Assembly (NCBI GenBank): GCA_030066665.1
Contig: JASJBD010000010.1
Location: forward strand, 1-56,571
From: Gammaproteobacteria bacterium
Lineage (GTDB): Bacteria; Pseudomonadota; Gammaproteobacteria; Steroidobacterales; GCA-2729495
Direction of reading: 5' to 3'
Length of the DNA: 56,571 nt
A model generated the notes under the pieces. It worked only from the letters and a program-made list of their open reading frames with translations, made no database searches and had not been told where the DNA came from. The translations under genes and the position numbers were made by a program. Positions 1 to 7,090 of the stretch are shown one piece after another. How positions within the stretch are numbered: the stretch's first letter is position 1; each line of letters opens with the position of its first letter.

Positions 1-622
1 CGAAATGGTCGGCTACCAGGGCCTACGCAAGGAACAACAGTTCTGGGTGCGCATCACACGCGTTACGCATCGCAAGAATCCGTGGATCATGAACAACTTC
101 ACCGGCCTGCAGGGCGGCTCGCTGATGGCGGCCGGACACGCCAGGCCGTTCATGCAATTGAAAGCGCAGATTCCCGAGGTCGTAGATTTCTGGGCCGACG
201 GCCGGGCCGTTGGCATGACCTTTGTGAGCATTCGTAAAACCAAACCGGGCCAGGGCCTGGAGATCGCGAAGCAGATCGCGGCCAGCAAATTCAATTCGAA
301 AGTCGTGGTCGTGGTCGACGATGACCTCGATGTGACCAATCAGGAACAGATGCTCGCGGCGCTGGGTGCGCGATGGCAACCGGATGGCAACACCGAAATC
401 CTGTCAGCACAGCGCGGTTTGCCACTGGACCCTAGCGCCGTCCAGCGGGGTCGCACCAGCAAAATTGCAATCGATGCGACCCGTCAGTGGCCCGAGGAAG
501 GCGGGCCAGCCATTTTCCCGGGCATGAACCGCACCCTGTTGGAAAATGGCGCGCCCGGTGCTTTCACGCGGGTTGATGACCAGTGGGGTCAGGCAATTCG
601 CGATTGGCGGCCGAGTGTGTAG
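1..622 (+). CDS. UbiD family decarboxylase, C-terminal part (5' truncated by window)
   Basis: The reading frame is open from the window edge, so only about the last 206 residues of a protein that is normally about 450-500 residues are present. The visible part has the UbiD C-terminal pattern: a VVVVVDDDLDV strand with acidic residues, followed by an ALGARWQP segment, a G-LPLDPSA segment and an IDAT segment near the end. UbiD enzymes are prenylated-FMN-dependent (de)carboxylases acting on aromatic or alpha,beta-unsaturated acids. The catalytic Glu and Arg lie outside the window, so the substrate cannot be judged. It is followed 52 bp later by a frameshifted conserved gene on the same strand, probably in one transcript. 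Confidence 0.85.
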   Translation, partial: EMVGYQGLRKEQQFWVRITRVTHRKNPWIMNNFTGLQGGSLMAAGHARPFMQLKAQIPEVVDFWADGRAVGMTFVSIRKTKPGQGLEIAKQIAASKFNSKVVVVVDDDLDVTNQEQMLAALGARWQPDGNTEILSAQRGLPLDPSAVQRGRTSKIAIDATRQWPEEGGPAIFPGMNRTLLENGAPGAFTRVDDQWGQAIRDWRPSV

Positions 623-674
623 TGCGGTAGCGTAAGAATTCAATAAGAACACCCCGCGGACCGAGGAAATCTCC

Positions 675-1170
675 ATGCCTGTCTATGTGGAACCGCGCGA
701 TCTGACTGCGGAACTGGCCGAATTCAACTCGGTGCTGATCGTCTGCGGTCCGGTGTGCCCGCCGATGTGCCTCTCGATGCAGCAGGAACCACCCTTTATC
801 GACTTCGTCAGGAGCGGCTTGAAAGACGCCGGCCTTTGAAGAACACGTGCGCTCTATTCGCGAGCCCCTCCAGCAACGCGGCGTGCGTACCGGCGTGTAT
901 TCCACGCACTTCCCGACCATGATGATGTGCCTGTGGACCGAAGGTCAGCGTCAGCGACTGCTAGAACGCACCCGCGATTACGATGCGGCGGTGGTGCTCG
1001 GCTGCGATTCGGCCGTGGAAACTACCACCCAGGCGCTTGATGGCGCCGGCTGTCGCGTGATTCGGGGCATGGAGACGAAACGCATCGTCAACGCGGGCAC
1101 GAAATTCCGCTGGCCGTTACGAATCGATATGGAGAGGCGCAGCGAGCCAAAGGCGGACTCAATCCGCTAG
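675..1170 (+). pseudogene. Conserved hypothetical gene with an internal +1 frameshift
   Basis: A good ribosome site (GAGGAAAT) precedes ATG 675. The frame reads through a Cys-rich stretch (VCGPVCPPMC) and stops at TGA 837-839. The next frame continues without a break as FEEHVRSIREPL and runs to TAG 1168. Removing one base near 832-836 joins the two parts into one 164-residue protein with a second conserved-looking part (MCLWTEGQRQRLLERTRDY, LGCDSA). This is either a real disruption or a sequencing/assembly error. I do not recognise the family. It lies just after a UbiD-type decarboxylase and overlaps the end of the convergent DGC-domain gene by 12 bp. Confidence 0.7.
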
Positions 1171-1629
1171 CTTTTCCAGGATCTGGTCGGCGACCCGTTG
1201 CGCCCAGAGCTTTCGGTCCTCTTCCGGCACGTCGGTGTACAGGAACACATCGGAATATTGCTTGTAGAGTGGCAAAGCATCGATGTGGATGATTTTGTCC
1301 TCGTCGATCATATTGGTCAGCGCCCGACCGATGCAGCTCAGGAAGCAGCCGTCGATCACCACGACCTTGTCGGCCTGTTTCACCCAGGCGGTCATCGACG
1401 AGTGCGGCACCAGCAGCGATTCCGCATAGCAGCACCGCGCATACGGTTCCCGTTGCGCCACGATGTCGGTCGCCAAGCGCGCAATCTCACCGCGGATGCA
1501 GGGTCCTTCACAGGACAGCACCGGAATCTTGCCGGCTGCCATATTTTGTTTGGCGTAGGCCTCGCCCGCGGGACAGACACCGGCCACGCCGTCGACATCG
1601 AGGACAAAGTCCGGGGTTGAGTCAGCCAT
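1159..1629 (-). CDS. DGC-domain putative zinc-binding protein
   Basis: This 156-residue cytoplasmic protein carries the Asp-Gly-Cys signature in VVIDGCFLSCIGRALTNM and several further cysteines (VCPAGEA, SCEGPCIRGE, ARCCYAES). That pattern fits the DGC-domain family (PF08859), a set of putative zinc-binding proteins without a firmly known reaction. The start at 1629 is chosen because GGGAG lies just upstream on this strand; a longer frame to 1671 lacks such a site. It converges on, and overlaps by 12 bp, the frameshifted gene downstream of UbiD. A metal-handling or electron-transfer role is possible but not shown. Confidence 0.75.
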   Translation of the reverse strand: MADSTPDFVLDVDGVAGVCPAGEAYAKQNMAAGKIPVLSCEGPCIRGEIARLATDIVAQREPYARCCYAESLLVPHSSMTAWVKQADKVVVIDGCFLSCIGRALTNMIDEDKIIHIDALPLYKQYSDVFLYTDVPEEDRKLWAQRVADQILEKLAD

Positions 1630-1802
1630 CGCGCTCTCCCGCCAATGTACAGGCGACATTGCAATTGACAAAACTAGCAGCCGGCGGATCGTGGCTTTAT
1701 GCGCACTTGTACCTATCGTACGCAGAAGCCCGCATTGACGCGCGCACGGTCGCGATCATTAATTGATGCATAAGAATGGCAGCCACCGCACGGGGCGTAT
1801 AG

Positions 1803-2213
1803 ATGACCAATCGAATGATGAAAAGCTGTTGTGGGCCGGACGGCAAACCCGACTTCATCAGAATGAGAGAATTCATGCATCAACACGATCGCACCAGCCG
1901 GTTCGACGCGGCCGGCTGGGCATTGTTCTTTATCTGGGTCGGTATCGCGTGGCTGGCCGACGTTGGCCTCGGCATCGGCCTGCTCGGTGTAGCGGCGATT
2001 ACGCTCGGCATGCAGGCGATTCGCAAAGCCTTCGGCGTGCCGGTGGAGATGTTCTGGATAGTGGTCGGGATCGGTTTCGCCGTCGCCGGGTTGTGGCAAT
2101 GGCTCGATATTCAACGGCCGTTGGCGCCGTTTGTGCTGATCGCCCTGGGCGTGGCGCTGTTCTTCTGGCGGGTGCTGCCGCGGGCACCGCGCCAGCAGAC
2201 GGAATCAGAATAG
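1803..2213 (+). CDS. Small inner-membrane protein of unknown function
   Basis: This 136-residue protein starts with a short polar segment containing a CC pair (MMKSCCGPDGKPDF). It then has about three hydrophobic segments: WALFFIWVGIAWL, an FWIVVGIGFAVAGLW segment, and FVLIALGVALFFW near the end. The C-terminus is charged. I do not recognise a family. ATG 1815 inside the same frame is an alternative start. It stands alone between the DGC-domain gene, which is on the other strand, and the monooxygenase gene 48 bp downstream, with which it may be co-transcribed. Confidence 0.6.
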   Translation: MTNRMMKSCCGPDGKPDFIRMREFMHQHDRTSRFDAAGWALFFIWVGIAWLADVGLGIGLLGVAAITLGMQAIRKAFGVPVEMFWIVVGIGFAVAGLWQWLDIQRPLAPFVLIALGVALFFWRVLPRAPRQQTESE

Positions 2214-2261
2214 ACCCGGCGCTATTTCCCACAGAGTTGCGGTCACCGTCACCAAATTAGT

Positions 2262-3347
2262 ATGGACATCGACATCATCCTGGAGGAACACAGCAGCCCG
2301 GACCAGATCCGGGAACTGGCGGTGGCGGCCGAGCAGTTTGGCATTCGGGCCGTGTGGGTTTCCAACTATCACCAGTACTGGGACGCATTCCTGGCCCTGA
2401 CACCCGCCGCGCTGGCGACATCGAAGATCCTGCTGGGACCGCTGGCAGTCAGCCCGTGGGAAATGCACCCGCTGAAGATGGCTAACGCCATCCTGACGCT
2501 GAACGAGATTGCCAAGGGCCGCGTCATGCTGGCGGTTAGCGGGGGCGGCGGCTGTTACGCGGCAATCGGCTGGCGTGCGACGAGCGACGGCGAGGTGTGG
2601 CCACCGCTGGATCCAACCACCGGTTTCGCGGCGACCAATCGGCGCGTGCGGAGCGTGCGCGAAACCATCGAGATCATGCAGCACGCACGCACCGGCCAAC
2701 TCACCATGGGTTACGACGGTGGCGCGTTCGTGATCAAGCGGCCGTTCGTGATGGACTGGGCGCAGCACGATGGTCCACTGCTGTATTCCTGCAGCAGCGC
2801 GCCGATGATGATCCGCATGGGCGCGCGCGTCGCCGACGGCCTGCAGCTCAGCGACTTCACGCTCGACATGATGCCGGCCGCCATGGAGAACGTGCGGGCC
2901 GGACTGGCAAAACGCGCGCAACCTGTCGAGGATTTTCGCGTCGGCAATTTCTGGGCCTGGCACCTGAAACCGGACCGCGAAGCCTCTATGTACGAGGCAC
3001 GCCGTGAACTGTTCCTGCGCGGCGCGCTGATGGGCAAACTGAAACCGGAACTGACAATGCTGCTCGGAGATGCAGACGAAGCGGACCTCGTGCTCGACCA
3101 CTGGCCTGACTTCCGGAAAGCATTCTTCACCCGCTCGGGCAAGATCGACGGCGTCCCGGCAGATATTGTTGATCGCCTGATTGCCGGCCTGGCGTCGGCC
3201 GGGGACCTGGGTGACCTGGAATCACAGCTCGTGCGTTTTCGACAATTCGCGAACAGCGGGCTCACGGAACTGTCACTGCGCCTGCACGATGAACCGATGG
3301 ACGCATTGCAGGTGATTGGCGAGCATGTCGTGCCCGCCGTACGTTGA
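2262..3347 (+). CDS. Luciferase-like (LLM class) flavin-dependent oxidoreductase
   Basis: The 361-residue protein has the TIM-barrel layout of bacterial-luciferase-type monooxygenases. An N-terminal RELAVAAEQFGIRAVWVSN helix-strand pair is followed by PLAVSPWEMHPLKMANAI and EIAKGRVMLAVSGGGG, which form the flavin-phosphate region. A later GARVADGLQLSDF segment is also typical. Members use FMNH2 or F420H2. The usual deazaflavin or flavin choice cannot be made from sequence by eye, and the substrate is unknown. It ends 9 bp before the stop of the convergent royal-jelly-type gene. Confidence 0.85.
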   Translation: MDIDIILEEHSSPDQIRELAVAAEQFGIRAVWVSNYHQYWDAFLALTPAALATSKILLGPLAVSPWEMHPLKMANAILTLNEIAKGRVMLAVSGGGGCYAAIGWRATSDGEVWPPLDPTTGFAATNRRVRSVRETIEIMQHARTGQLTMGYDGGAFVIKRPFVMDWAQHDGPLLYSCSSAPMMIRMGARVADGLQLSDFTLDMMPAAMENVRAGLAKRAQPVEDFRVGNFWAWHLKPDREASMYEARRELFLRGALMGKLKPELTMLLGDADEADLVLDHWPDFRKAFFTRSGKIDGVPADIVDRLIAGLASAGDLGDLESQLVRFRQFANSGLTELSLRLHDEPMDALQVIGEHVVPAVR

Positions 3348-3356
3348 GCTGCGCCG

Positions 3357-4451
3357 CTAACGCCCCACCGCGCCGGGCGCGAGCGCCTTGAAACGCAGCA
3401 CGTAGAACGGCGGTTCGGCGAGGTTTTTACCACGGTTGAACGGTGCCGACAGGTGCAGCTGATTCGACACCACGTAGACATAGTTATCCGGTCCGAAGGC
3501 CAGGCTATCGGGCCAGCGCAGTCGCATCTCATCGCGATGTAGCACGCGGTAGGCGCCGGTAGCGTCGGTCACCCCAATCGCATCACCGGTGAGATCGGTG
3601 ATATAGACATTGCCAGCGCTGTCGACGGTGATGCCGTCACAGACCGGGCGATCGCCGTAACGTTCGATGCGCGCGGCCAGCTCGGCATCGGTCAGCGAGT
3701 CGTCCGCCAGGTCGGCGGCACGCACGCGCCACAGGTCCTCGCTCTGCGAGGCGCCGTAGTACACCCACTCCGACGCGGGATCGATGGTGATGCCATCGAC
3801 GCCGATTTGCCCCCGGGGCTGGCCGTCTTTATCAACGCCGTAGGTATTGCCGCCAATTACCATCGCAATCGGCTCGGCCATCACCGACGGATGTCTGTCC
3901 AGGACTCGCCGCGCCGCGCCTGACTCCAGGTCGACCACGACCAGCGCCGGATTGCGGGCGCTCGCATCGCTGATATAGATCGTGCGGTGGACCGGATCGA
4001 TGGCAATGTCGTTGAAAAATGAACCGCGCGCACGGGCCGGCGCACCTACCTCGATGATCCGGTGCAGTTCGTCTTCGCGTGTGTCCCACGCCACCAGTCG
4101 GGAGCTCTTGCGACCGTTGTCCAGCATCCACACGATGCCGTCTGCGCCGGCCTGGATGCCGAGCACGCCGTCGAGGCCGATATCTTCGTCGTTGCGCTCG
4201 GCCGCCCAGGCGGCATTCGGAAACGGCCGCACGCTGCCATCCGGCAGCAGTTCGATGACGCGAAGCTCGGGACGATAAAGAGGGTGCTGACTGATGATCA
4301 CCCGGCCGTCCGGCGTCACCGCGATGTTGCCGGGCCCCTGACTCAGCTCGGCGACGACTTCCAGTCGCGGTTCCGGGTCTGGCTGCGTGGCACAGCCCGC
4401 ACACAGCAGGCCGCAGGCCAGACCGCTAACAAGCGATTTCCCGATATTCAC
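3357..4451 (-). CDS. Major royal jelly/yellow-family lipoprotein (beta-propeller)
   Basis: The 364-residue protein begins with a lipoprotein signal peptide (GLACGLLCAGC, lipid-modified Cys about residue 19). The mature part shows the repeated strand pattern of the MRJP/yellow family (PF03022). Examples are GPGNIAVTPDGRVIIS, GSFFNDIAIDPVHRTIYIS, GVDGITIDPASEWVYYG and CDGITVDSAGNVYITDL, which look like successive propeller blades. Bacterial members are exported sugar-lactone-lactonase-like folds of mostly unknown substrate. The protein is probably anchored in the outer membrane or facing the periplasm. A long inverted repeat (4480-4525) lies just upstream of its start. Confidence 0.8.
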   Translation of the reverse strand: MNIGKSLVSGLACGLLCAGCATQPDPEPRLEVVAELSQGPGNIAVTPDGRVIISQHPLYRPELRVIELLPDGSVRPFPNAAWAAERNDEDIGLDGVLGIQAGADGIVWMLDNGRKSSRLVAWDTREDELHRIIEVGAPARARGSFFNDIAIDPVHRTIYISDASARNPALVVVDLESGAARRVLDRHPSVMAEPIAMVIGGNTYGVDKDGQPRGQIGVDGITIDPASEWVYYGASQSEDLWRVRAADLADDSLTDAELAARIERYGDRPVCDGITVDSAGNVYITDLTGDAIGVTDATGAYRVLHRDEMRLRWPDSLAFGPDNYVYVVSNQLHLSAPFNRGKNLAEPPFYVLRFKALAPGAVGR

Positions 4452-4479
4452 AGATTTCCGACCAGCGTAGTTCTGTTGT

Positions 4480-4525
4480 AATTCGAGGCCGCGCCGTTGA
4501 GGGGCACTAACCTTAACCTCGAATT
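4480..4525. repeat. 9-bp perfect inverted repeat in the gap between two minus-strand genes
   Basis: AATTCGAGG at 4480-4488 is repeated as CCTCGAATT at 4517-4525, with 28 bp between. It lies downstream of the DUF4124 gene (stop at 4550) and upstream of the royal-jelly-type gene. It could be a terminator-like hairpin or a dyad for a regulator. There is no T-run, so a classical intrinsic terminator is not supported. Confidence 0.4.
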
Positions 4526-4549
4526 GCGGTCACTGTCGCGGAATTCTCA

Positions 4550-5152
4550 TTAGCCGCCACCGCCGGCGGCTACGTTCCGCAGCGCGCGGCCCGGCGCTGT
4601 ATCTGCCTCGAGTGCTGGCAGCTGTTCTTCCTGGTTCGGTTGCGCCACCCGGTTAGGGCGTCGCGGTGGTGGGGCGGCGCGTCGAGCGGCCGATCTGGTG
4701 CCGGCGCTGCGACCGCTGGTGCGATTGGCGCCGGTGCCCCGCGTATTTGACCGATCGGCGCTACCGCGGCCGCGGCTTTGCCGCGTTGCCTGATCTGTGC
4801 CGCTGCGGCTCGAGCGACTGGACGACCGGTTCATGTTCGACGTGCTGCTACCCCGCGTGCGGCCGGTGGTGCGGTTGGCGACCGCAGTATCCACGCCGGT
4901 GCCACCGGTTGCCCCACTTGGCCGAGACGGCGTGTCGTCACCGCTCGAAGACCGGCTCCGCGGCACTCGCGGCACAGGCCGGGTCGGTATCACGTTCGGA
5001 TCGAGGCTCACGCGCCCGCCACCTTCCATGGGCCGATCGCTGAATTCGATTACGCCATCGGCATTGACGCGCTTGTAGACATCCGTCGCCGCGGCCGGCA
5101 AAGCGACGCTCACGAGCAGCAGGCTGACCAGCACTAGTTCTTGTTTATTCAT
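4550..5152 (-). CDS. DUF4124 domain protein with long Ser/Arg/Thr-rich tail
   Basis: The 200-residue protein has a signal peptide (LVLVSLLLVSVALPAAA). It is followed by the short DUF4124 domain: DVYKRVNADGVIEFSDRP, the typical 'translated as a cofactor of the envelope' motif with a GVIEFSDRP core. From about residue 55 onward the sequence is low-complexity, rich in Ser, Arg, Thr and Gly with PTRPVPRVP near its start, and ends in a short alanine/glycine stretch. DUF4124 proteins are periplasmic and common in gammaproteobacteria, with no defined reaction. The basic, disordered tail might bind cell wall or nucleic acid, but this is only inference. Confidence 0.8.
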   Translation of the reverse strand: MNKQELVLVSLLLVSVALPAAATDVYKRVNADGVIEFSDRPMEGGGRVSLDPNVIPTRPVPRVPRSRSSSGDDTPSRPSGATGGTGVDTAVANRTTGRTRGSSTSNMNRSSSRSSRSGTDQATRQSRGRGSADRSNTRGTGANRTSGRSAGTRSAARRAAPPPRRPNRVAQPNQEEQLPALEADTAPGRALRNVAAGGGG

Positions 5153-5272
5153 TAGAAATCAGATGCCTGTGGAAACGAGTAGTTTAGACCGATTCCCGGA
5201 TTTTCGGTTCACTTGCTGACTTAATGACGGGAACCGCATCACACTTACCTGCCCGGTTGACTCTTGCCGTTT

Positions 5273-5289
5273 GCTTTATGTTGCAAAGT
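5273..5289 (+). promoter_or_regulatory. Putative operator A of the winged-helix regulator
   Basis: GCTTTATGTTGCAAAGT here matches the site at 6351-6367 at 13 of 17 positions, and both are followed by A-nTTG. The outer CTTT/AAAG arms form a dyad. The site sits directly before the -35 element of the membrane-protein/regulator operon, the position expected for autoregulation. Which protein binds it is inference. Confidence 0.55.
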
Positions 5290-5291
5290 AC

Positions 5292-5321
5292 TTGACCGTC
5301 TCAATCACTCGGCGCTAGAGT
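5292..5321 (+). promoter_or_regulatory. Probable sigma-70 promoter of the 5330 operon
   Basis: TTGACC at 5292-5297 and TAGAGT at 5316-5321 are separated by 18 bp. The predicted transcript start would be only a few bases from ATG 5330, so the messenger may be leaderless or nearly so. No ribosome site precedes the ATG, which agrees with this. Confidence 0.45.
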
Positions 5322-5329
5322 CGCCACCA

Positions 5330-5944
5330 ATGGATACACCCGCGGCCAAGCCGGACGGCACTGCCAAGGTCCAGTCCCTGCACAGCCAGGCGCTGGGCAA
5401 CCTGGAATTCATTCGCCAGACCATGGAAGGTGCCGGGTCGTTCACGGCCGTGCCGGGCACGGCGGGTATCACCATGGGCACGATTGGCGTGCTGGCAGCG
5501 TTGCTGGCAAGCCTGCCGGCGCTGGCGTCTCACTGGCTGATGATCTGGCTGGTTGCCGCGGCCCTGGCCGCGCTGACCGGCAGCTTGCTGATCTGGTACA
5601 AGGCGGTCGCCGCGGGCATCACTATCTACACGGGCCCGGCGAAGCGTTTCGTGCTGGCACTCGCCCCGGCGCTGCTGGCCGGCGCTGTGCTCACCATTGT
5701 GCTGGCCTACTCCAATCTCGACGCGCTGATTCCGGGGACCTGGCTGCTGCTTTACGGCTGCGGCGTGATGGCCGCGAGCGTCGTGTCACTACCGCTGATT
5801 ACCACGCTGGGCGCGTGTTTCATGTTGCTCGGCATGCTCGCGTTCGTGGCGCCATTCGGCATCGAAAATTGGTTACTTGGCGCCGGCTTTGGCGGGTTAC
5901 ACCTGGTGTTTGGCGTGCTGTTAGCGAGGCAGCATCGTGGCTAG
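5330..5944 (+). CDS. Membrane protein co-transcribed with a winged-helix regulator
   Basis: The 204-residue protein has a polar N-terminus of about 45 residues, with QALGNLEFIRQTMEGAGSF. It then has about six hydrophobic segments arranged as close pairs (GTIGVLAALLASLPALA, LMIWLVAAALAALTG, LALAPALLAGAVLTIV, LLLYGCGVMAASVVSL and others). ATG 5330 is preferred over an upstream frame start because it follows directly on a promoter and begins the conserved-looking part. It overlaps the following regulator gene by 8 bp (GTGGCTAG), which suggests translational coupling. Its role is unknown; the pairing with the regulator suggests a membrane sensor or partner, by inference. Confidence 0.7.
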   Translation: MDTPAAKPDGTAKVQSLHSQALGNLEFIRQTMEGAGSFTAVPGTAGITMGTIGVLAALLASLPALASHWLMIWLVAAALAALTGSLLIWYKAVAAGITIYTGPAKRFVLALAPALLAGAVLTIVLAYSNLDALIPGTWLLLYGCGVMAASVVSLPLITTLGACFMLLGMLAFVAPFGIENWLLGAGFGGLHLVFGVLLARQHRG

Positions 5945-6332
5945 CCGCGCGGCTGCAGCCAAACGCGCCACGCAGGGCACGCGCAAATCGGCGCGCGCGC
6001 GGTTGCAGGAGGTGCCAGGCAAGAGCAGCGTTGCCGACGATAAACACGTGGACCGGCTGATTTACGAACGCGTTCGACTCGGCATCCTGAGCGCACTGGC
6101 GGTAAACGACGAATTGCCTTTCAACGCGCTGAAAACAATGTTCGATACCAGTGACGGCAATCTCAGCGCCCACGCGCGCAAGCTCGAGGATGCGGGCTAT
6201 ATCAAGGTCAGCAAGGGCTTTGAAGGGCGCCGGCCAAAAACCGTCTTCCGCCTGACGGCTGCAGGCCGCAAGGCACTGAACCGTTACCTGGACCACATGG
6301 AAGCGGTGATCGCCGCGACCCGCGGCAGCTGA
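5937..6332 (+). CDS. Winged-helix (MarR/PadR-like) transcriptional regulator
   Basis: The 131-residue protein starts with GTG inside the end of the membrane-protein gene. After a basic N-terminal tail (AAAKRATQGTRKSARAR) comes a winged-helix domain at about residues 40-120. The pattern is VRLGILSALAVNDELPFNAL, then DGNLSAHARKLEDAGYI as the recognition-helix region, then KTVFRLTAAGRKAL as the wing. This matches the winged helix DNA-binding family PF13601. It probably binds the related sites at 5273-5289 and 6351-6367, which would make it a regulator of both its own operon and the uppS-like/creD operon. Confidence 0.8.
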   Translation: MASRAAAAKRATQGTRKSARARLQEVPGKSSVADDKHVDRLIYERVRLGILSALAVNDELPFNALKTMFDTSDGNLSAHARKLEDAGYIKVSKGFEGRRPKTVFRLTAAGRKALNRYLDHMEAVIAATRGS

Positions 6333-6350
6333 GTCTTTTTTTGAGTATTT

Positions 6351-6367
6351 ACTCTGTATTGCAAAGT
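6351..6367 (+). promoter_or_regulatory. Putative operator B of the winged-helix regulator
   Basis: ACTCTGTATTGCAAAGT is an imperfect palindrome in which 12 of 17 positions match the reverse complement. It resembles site A at 5273-5289 and lies 15 bp before the cis-prenyltransferase start codon at 6383. The TTGCAAAGTA core followed by nTTG is identical in both copies. Confidence 0.55.
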
Positions 6368-6382
6368 AGTTGGTGAAACGAT

Positions 6383-7075
6383 ATGCATGTCGCAATGATC
6401 ATGGATGGCAATGGCCGCTGGGCAACGCAACGCGGTTTGCCGCGCGCCGCCGGCCATGTCGAGGGCGCTCGCGCGGTGGCCCGCATCGTCGAGTGCGCGG
6501 TGGCACAGGGCATTGACGTACTGACCCTGTACGCGTTTTCGACTGATAACTGGGATCGCCCGCCGGCCGAGGTGACGGCGCTGCTGCGGCTGTTCGAACG
6601 GTATCTGCAGGCGGAACTGCCGAACTGCGTCGAGAACTCCGTTCACATCAACATCATCGGCAACCGGGCCCGGCTCGCTCCCGATCTTCTGCACGCGATC
6701 AATACGGCCGAACAAGCCACGCGCGACGGCACGCGACTGCAATTGCGCATCGCCATCGATTACTCGGCGCGCGACAGTTTGCTGACTGCCGCGGGACGGT
6801 GTCGCAATATCGGCCAGCTGAGTCGCGCGGTGTTTCGCCGACAACTCGAAGCGGGCATGCATTGCACCCTGCCGGCCCCGGATGTGGATCTGTTGATTCG
6901 CACCGGCGGCGAACAGCGGCTGAGCGATTTTCTGTTGTGGGAATGCGCCTACGCCGAGCTGATTTTTCTCGATTGCCTGTGGCCGGACTTCTCGCCGGCA
7001 CGACTGACCGAGTGCCTGCATCAATTTACCCGGCGCGAGCGGCGCTTCGGCCGCCTGCTTGCGTCCACTGCCTGA
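6383..7075 (+). CDS. Divergent cis-prenyltransferase (UppS paralogue)
   Basis: The 230-residue protein belongs to the undecaprenyl-diphosphate-synthase family, which makes long cis-polyprenyl diphosphates from FPP and IPP. The catalytic Asp region HVAMIMDGNGRWA starts the protein, and LTLYAFSTDNW, a long conserved helix and LLIRTGGEQRLSDFLLWECAYAEL follow. Two usually invariant patches differ: NYGGR is replaced by DYSAR, and RTSGE by RTGGE. It is not beside rpsB, frr, cdsA or dxr, where the housekeeping uppS normally lies. It is therefore most likely a second, specialised copy. It is co-directional with CreD 15 bp downstream. Confidence 0.85.
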   Translation: MHVAMIMDGNGRWATQRGLPRAAGHVEGARAVARIVECAVAQGIDVLTLYAFSTDNWDRPPAEVTALLRLFERYLQAELPNCVENSVHINIIGNRARLAPDLLHAINTAEQATRDGTRLQLRIAIDYSARDSLLTAAGRCRNIGQLSRAVFRRQLEAGMHCTLPAPDVDLLIRTGGEQRLSDFLLWECAYAELIFLDCLWPDFSPARLTECLHQFTRRERRFGRLLASTA

Positions 7076-7090
7076 CTGCTGGAGAGACCC

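Noticed and set aside
2205..3101. 298-codon open frame antisense to the monooxygenase gene
   Set aside because: It has no ribosome site and no family pattern. The plus-strand frame has clear luciferase-like motifs. Long antisense frames are expected in GC-rich DNA.
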